This document shows, piece after piece, positions 60,912 through 64,000 of a stretch of DNA of 64,000 bases. Each line of letters opens with the position of its first letter. The first letter of the stretch is position 1. The translations under genes were made by a program, and so were the position numbers. This DNA comes from UBA4085 sp964556755 (GTDB lineage Bacteria > Acidobacteriota > Aminicenantia > Aminicenantales > UBA4085), in NCBI GenBank assembly GCA_964556755.1, contig CAZKXI010000002.1, positions 186,001-250,000 of the forward strand. The letters are read 5' to 3'. A model generated the notes under the pieces. That model was not told the origin of the DNA. It did not search any database and saw nothing but the letters and a program-made list of their open reading frames with translations.

Positions 60912-61367
60912 TCACTTCTCGTCGAGCAGGGTGTCCAGCTCGTTCTTGAACTCCTGGACGTCGCGGAACTCCCGGTAGACCGAGGCGAAGCGGACGTAGG
61001 CCACCTTGTCCAGATCCCGCAGCCGGTCCATGACCAGCTGGCCGACTTCGGAGGCCTTCATCTCCTTGTCGGGACGCTCCTGCAGACGGGCCTCGACCTC
61101 CTCGACGATCTCCTCCAGCCGGGCCAGGGCGATGGGCCGCTTCTCGCAGGCCTTCATCACGCCCTTGAGCAGCTTCTGCCGGTCGAACATCTGGCGGGTG
61201 CCGTCCTTCTTGACCACCATGTAGGGGATCTCTTCGACCTTCTCGTAGGTGGTGAAGCGCTTCCGGCAGGACTCGCACTCCCGCCGGCGGCGGATGCTGA
61301 TGCCCTTCTTGCTCTCCCGCGAGTCGATGACCTTGCTGTCCGGATGGGCGCAGTAGGGACATCTCAT
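60912..61367 (-). CDS. nrdR: Transcriptional repressor NrdR
   Basis: A 151-residue NrdR of normal length: a zinc ribbon with Cys3/6 (CPYC) and Cys31/34 (CESC), then an ATP-cone domain starting near MVVKKDGTRQMFDRQKLLKG and ending VYREFRDVQEFKNEL. It senses ATP/dATP and represses ribonucleotide reductase genes; none is present here. The ATG at 61367 overlaps the stop of the upstream YbhN-like gene (ATGA), so the two are coupled even though their functions appear unrelated. Confidence 0.95.
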   Translation of the reverse strand: MRCPYCAHPDSKVIDSRESKKGISIRRRRECESCRKRFTTYEKVEEIPYMVVKKDGTRQMFDRQKLLKGVMKACEKRPIALARLEEIVEEVEARLQERPDKEMKASEVGQLVMDRLRDLDKVAYVRFASVYREFRDVQEFKNELDTLLDEK

Positions 61368-62398
61368 GGCTCGTCGGCCTCCCCCAGGGACTTGAGCTGC
61401 TTGAGGCTCAAGCCCTCCTTCCAGAGGACAATATAGCCCAACAGGCAGGTCACGACAAGCTGGATGAGGTGGACGACGATGGTGTAGCCGCCGGCCAGGT
61501 TGGGGTTCATGCCCAGCAGCATGGTCAGGCCGAACTGGCTGAAGGCGTGGAAGCCGCCGGCCATTCCCGGCGTCGGGATGGAGGCGCCTACGGCCGTCAG
61601 GAAGAGGTAGGGGAACATCCAGATGAAGGGGACCGGGAAGCGGAAGGCGTACAGGTACAGCCAGTAGTAGAAGATGATGCTCAGCCAGACCAGGAAGCCG
61701 AGGGCGACATAGACGATGAAGTCGCCCAGGCTGTGGAAGAAGCGCAGGCCGTCGATGAACTCGCGCAGCAGGGCGAGGGCCTTGTCCCGAAGGCCGTGGG
61801 GCAGGACGCGGAGGACCTTGGCGGCCACGGCCAGGGCCTTGTCCTTGAAGAAGTAGAACAGCATGATCAGGACCAGGAGGACGCTGGCGACGCCGACCGC
61901 GATACCGCCCCAGGACTGGAGCCGGGTCACGCCCTCGGCCGTGATCGGCATGCGGGCCCCGAAGAGAGGGCGGCCGAGCATGAACAAGCCCAGCAGGGTG
62001 GTCATGGTCAGGATGTCGAAGATCCGCTCGACGACACAGGTGCCCAGGACGAAGCCGGGGCGCATCTTCTCCCGCCGGGCCACGAAGAGGGGCTTGGCGA
62101 TCTCCCCCAGCCGGCCGGGGAAGATGTACGTCACGGTGAATCCGACCACGTTGCCCTTCCACAGGCTGTTGAAGCGGATGTCCCGCTTCTCGTGATGGAG
62201 GAGGTACTTCCAGCGCAGGCCCCGGGTGAAGAAGTGGACCGGTGTGGCGACCAAGGCCGCCAGGGCCCAGCGCCAATCGACGTTGGCCACATACTCGAGG
62301 ACCTTGCGCCAGTCCTTGATGCTGCGGAGGAAGAAGTACAGGAAAGCGGCGGTCAGCAGAAAGACCAGAGCGAGGCGGAGAATGCGCTTTTTCGTCAT
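61364..62398 (-). CDS. YbhN/LPG-synthase-type flippase-like membrane protein
   Basis: This 344-residue integral membrane protein has seven to eight hydrophobic helices and belongs to the UPF0104/lysylphosphatidylglycerol synthase membrane-domain family: RGLRWKYLL near residue 60, FPGRLGEIAKPLF, VVERIFD, and a late FLTAVGASIPTPGMAGGFHAF motif. Members are thought to move lipids or undecaprenyl-linked molecules across the inner membrane. A near-leaderless promoter lies 12 bp upstream of the ATG. It is coupled to nrdR downstream. Confidence 0.9.
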   Translation of the reverse strand: MTKKRILRLALVFLLTAAFLYFFLRSIKDWRKVLEYVANVDWRWALAALVATPVHFFTRGLRWKYLLHHEKRDIRFNSLWKGNVVGFTVTYIFPGRLGEIAKPLFVARREKMRPGFVLGTCVVERIFDILTMTTLLGLFMLGRPLFGARMPITAEGVTRLQSWGGIAVGVASVLLVLIMLFYFFKDKALAVAAKVLRVLPHGLRDKALALLREFIDGLRFFHSLGDFIVYVALGFLVWLSIIFYYWLYLYAFRFPVPFIWMFPYLFLTAVGASIPTPGMAGGFHAFSQFGLTMLLGMNPNLAGGYTIVVHLIQLVVTCLLGYIVLWKEGLSLKQLKSLGEADEP

Positions 62399-62410
62399 GA
62401 CAGGCCGCCC

Positions 62411-62439
62411 ATCTTATCATGCGGCCGGAGGCGGCGCAA
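62411..62439 (-). promoter_or_regulatory. Promoter of the YbhN-nrdR operon (short leader)
   Basis: On the minus strand: TTGCGC (62439-62434), a 17-bp spacer and TAAGAT (62416-62411). The ATG is 12 bp after the -10, so the leader should be about 6 nt. Confidence 0.6.
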
Positions 62440-62453
62440 GGGAACGGCCGGGC

Positions 62454-62481
62454 TTGAAATCGGACGGGAATTGCGTATAAT
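62454..62481 (+). promoter_or_regulatory. Promoter of tRNA-Gln
   Basis: TTGAAA (62454-62459), a 16-bp spacer and a perfect TATAAT (62476-62481), 16 bp before the tRNA 5' end. It is divergent from the YbhN promoter 15 bp to the left. Confidence 0.8.
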
Positions 62482-62497
62482 AGCGCTTCCGCCGGTT

Positions 62498-62571
62498 TGG
62501 GAAGTCGTCCAACGGCAGGACTCATGACTCTGGATCATGAAATCTAGGTTCGAATCCTAGCTTCCCAGCCA
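62498..62571 (+). tRNA. tRNA-Gln (anticodon CUG)
   Basis: A full cloverleaf: acceptor TGGGAAG/CTTCCCA, D arm GTCC/GGAC, anticodon stem CATGA/TCATG around the loop CTCTGGA, T arm with TTCGAAT, discriminator G and an encoded CCA. The U1-A72 end pair is typical of tRNA-Gln. The anticodon CTG reads CAG. Confidence 0.96.
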
Positions 62572-62634
62572 CCCCCACCCATCTCCCGTTCCCTCCTCGC
62601 CCCCCCGAAACGGCTCCCTTCCCCGGCCGCCTCC

Positions 62635-62662
62635 TTGACAGGTCCCGGCGGATGGGTATTGT
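62635..62662 (+). promoter_or_regulatory. Promoter of the right-edge outer-membrane-type gene
   Basis: TTGACA (62635-62640), a 16-bp spacer and TATTGT (62657-62662), 38 bp before the ATG at 62701; GAGAGAGG serves as the ribosome site. Confidence 0.6.
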
Positions 62663-62700
62663 AGAGGCCAGACGGTCCTCTGAGGGTGAGAGAGGCGCCC

Positions 62701-64000
62701 ATGAAGCTTCGAGGCGGGGTATTTGGATTACTGGCGCTGGCGCTGTGCGGGGCCGGTTCCATCGCGGCCGCGCCGGGGGACAGCCCTCCCGTTCTGGTCC
62801 AGGATTCCCTCATCGAGCATGCCCTGATCTCCTCCTACATTCCCGGCGCGAAGCTGGCGATCACGGCCTCCGTCAAGGACGGCGCCGACTGGGTCACGCT
62901 TTACTATCGCGCCCCGGGATTGCAGGCGTTCCAAGCCCGCCCGATGGCCAGGGACGGCCAGGGCCCGAGCTACTCGGTCGAGCTCGACACGTCCGCCCTG
63001 ACCGCCGACGGATTCGAGTACTACATCGAGGCGGAGAAAGGCGGCCGCAAGACGGTCGTCCCGGCGGACGGCGCTGCGGGCCCGGCCCCGGTCAAGCCCG
63101 AAGGCGGCGAGCCGGCGCCCCGCATCCCCGAGAACCTGCCCTCGCCCCAGGATGAGGAGACCAAGCTCAAGCTCCCCATCCACGCCAACGGCAGCGCCCA
63201 AGGCACCCTCCGCGAGCAAGCCTCCGGCCCGGCCGTCTCCAGCCCGGCCGGGAGCGGCAATATCCAGATCGGTTTCGAGTCCAGTATCCCCGGCAAGTCC
63301 GGCCTGCGCATCGATTCCAACTTCAGCCTGACCAACGCTCCCCCCGCGGGCGGCTCGGAAGCCGATCTTTCCAACATGATGATCGCCGTAACCTCCGGGA
63401 GCCACGCGCTGCGCTTGGGCGACATCAATATCAACGAGTCCGAGTACACCTCCTTCGGCCTGGGCCGGCGCGGCATCGAATACGCCTTCGACAACCGCAA
63501 GCTCTATCTGCACGCCTTCGACGTCAGCTCCCAGCAGGTCCAGGGCTTCAAGGGCTTCGGCATTCCGGCCCGGGCCGTCAGCCTCATGGGCGGCGCGGCC
63601 GGCCTGCGCCTCTTCGGCGAGGGCCTGTCGCTCAGGGCCATCTATGTCACCGGGCGGGACGATCCTTCCCGGGCCGCCAACGCGGCCGTATCGTCCTCCC
63701 TGCAGAGCCGCGAAGGCGACGCTTGGGCGGTCATGCAGGAGACCTCGCTGTTCAGGAGCGCCGTGAAGCTTCGGGCCGAGTTTGCCCGAAGCCGCTATGA
63801 CGGGGACACCGGCGACGAGGCGGGGGCCGCTCCCGACACGGCCTGGAGCGCCGGTGCCAGTCTGAGCCTGGGACGGCTGAGCCTGAACGGCACGTACCGC
63901 TTCATCGGGCGGACCTTCAACTCGGTCGGGCTCCAGTATCTGGCCAACGACCGGCAGGGGGTGGACGCCAACCTGCTCTGGTCGCTGGGGCCGTTCAGCC
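62701..64000 (+). CDS. Outer-membrane beta-barrel-like protein with N-terminal Ig-like domain, partial
   Basis: At least 433 residues are present; the gene runs off the right edge. A signal peptide (GGVFGLLALALCGAGSIAA) is followed by a beta-sandwich-like region at about residues 35-120 (ADWVTLYYRAPG ... TADGFEYYIEAEKGGRK). A Pro/Ala/Gly-rich linker comes next, then from about residue 180 a series of alternating amphipathic strands typical of a barrel (LRIDSNFSLTNA, LRLGDININE, RRGIEYAFDNRKLYLHAFDVS, LRLFGEGLSLRAIYVTG). The likely location is the outer membrane. The family is not recognised and the function is unknown. Confidence 0.75.
   Translation, partial: MKLRGGVFGLLALALCGAGSIAAAPGDSPPVLVQDSLIEHALISSYIPGAKLAITASVKDGADWVTLYYRAPGLQAFQARPMARDGQGPSYSVELDTSALTADGFEYYIEAEKGGRKTVVPADGAAGPAPVKPEGGEPAPRIPENLPSPQDEETKLKLPIHANGSAQGTLREQASGPAVSSPAGSGNIQIGFESSIPGKSGLRIDSNFSLTNAPPAGGSEADLSNMMIAVTSGSHALRLGDININESEYTSFGLGRRGIEYAFDNRKLYLHAFDVSSQQVQGFKGFGIPARAVSLMGGAAGLRLFGEGLSLRAIYVTGRDDPSRAANAAVSSSLQSREGDAWAVMQETSLFRSAVKLRAEFARSRYDGDTGDEAGAAPDTAWSAGASLSLGRLSLNGTYRFIGRTFNSVGLQYLANDRQGVDANLLWSLGPFS

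Overview
This is a high-GC bacterial window (roughly two thirds G+C by eye), densely coded on both strands, with two runs of exactly 100 N (15442-15541 and 25659-25758). That marks it as a scaffolded draft, probably a metagenome-assembled genome. Outer-membrane and periplasmic proteins, TonB-type domains, MacAB-like export, two large S9 peptidases and a PPi-type phosphofructokinase fit a diderm heterotroph of the Acidobacteriota/Aminicenantia kind. This placement rests on gene content only. No rRNA, CRISPR array, phage block or complete transposon is visible.

Left third (1-25.7 kb): a truncated Na+/solute symporter, an EamA permease, a 108-bp inverted-repeat element, a corrinoid methyl-carrier protein and a secreted S9 peptidase. 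The peptidase is divergent from a redox/sugar cluster (TIM-barrel isomerase, old-yellow-enzyme reductase, SRPBCC membrane protein, phosphofructokinase, FAD oxidoreductase, short-chain dehydrogenase). A LiaF-like protein and an unknown membrane protein lead to the first gap. Beyond it lie a damaged TonB-domain gene, a TPR lipoprotein, a MetF/MetV/methyltransferase fusion, a second S9 peptidase, and an ArsR-thioredoxin-MsrBA redox set.

Middle (25.8-49.3 kb): a Pif1-WYL helicase, a ribbon-helix-helix regulator with a palindromic operator, a NUDIX/secreted protein/XRE-ImmA group, a gamma-carbonic anhydrase-like protein, a MuiA-like protein, a four-gene MacAB-like export operon, a heterodimeric ABC exporter, tRNA-Thr(CGU), a PilZ protein, SMC, a B12-binding-type radical SAM protein, and a symporter overlapping a histone-deacetylase-fold amidohydrolase. 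A second palindromic repeat lies just before that symporter, and a half copy sits at the damaged TonB gene.

Right part (49.4-64 kb): a tryptophan-rich FecR/DUF6600-like secreted protein, a class A penicillin-binding protein, thymidylate kinase, a DegP/HtrA protease, DapF, then on the minus strand YbhN-NrdR and Hsp20-Lon-ThiL, tRNA-Gln(CUG), and the start of an outer-membrane-type protein. The themes are envelope maintenance, proteostasis and redox repair.

Across the window, sigma70-like promoters are readable. At least seven genes have a -10 box so close to the start codon that their mRNAs should be leaderless or nearly so. In several cases this settles the choice of start codon.
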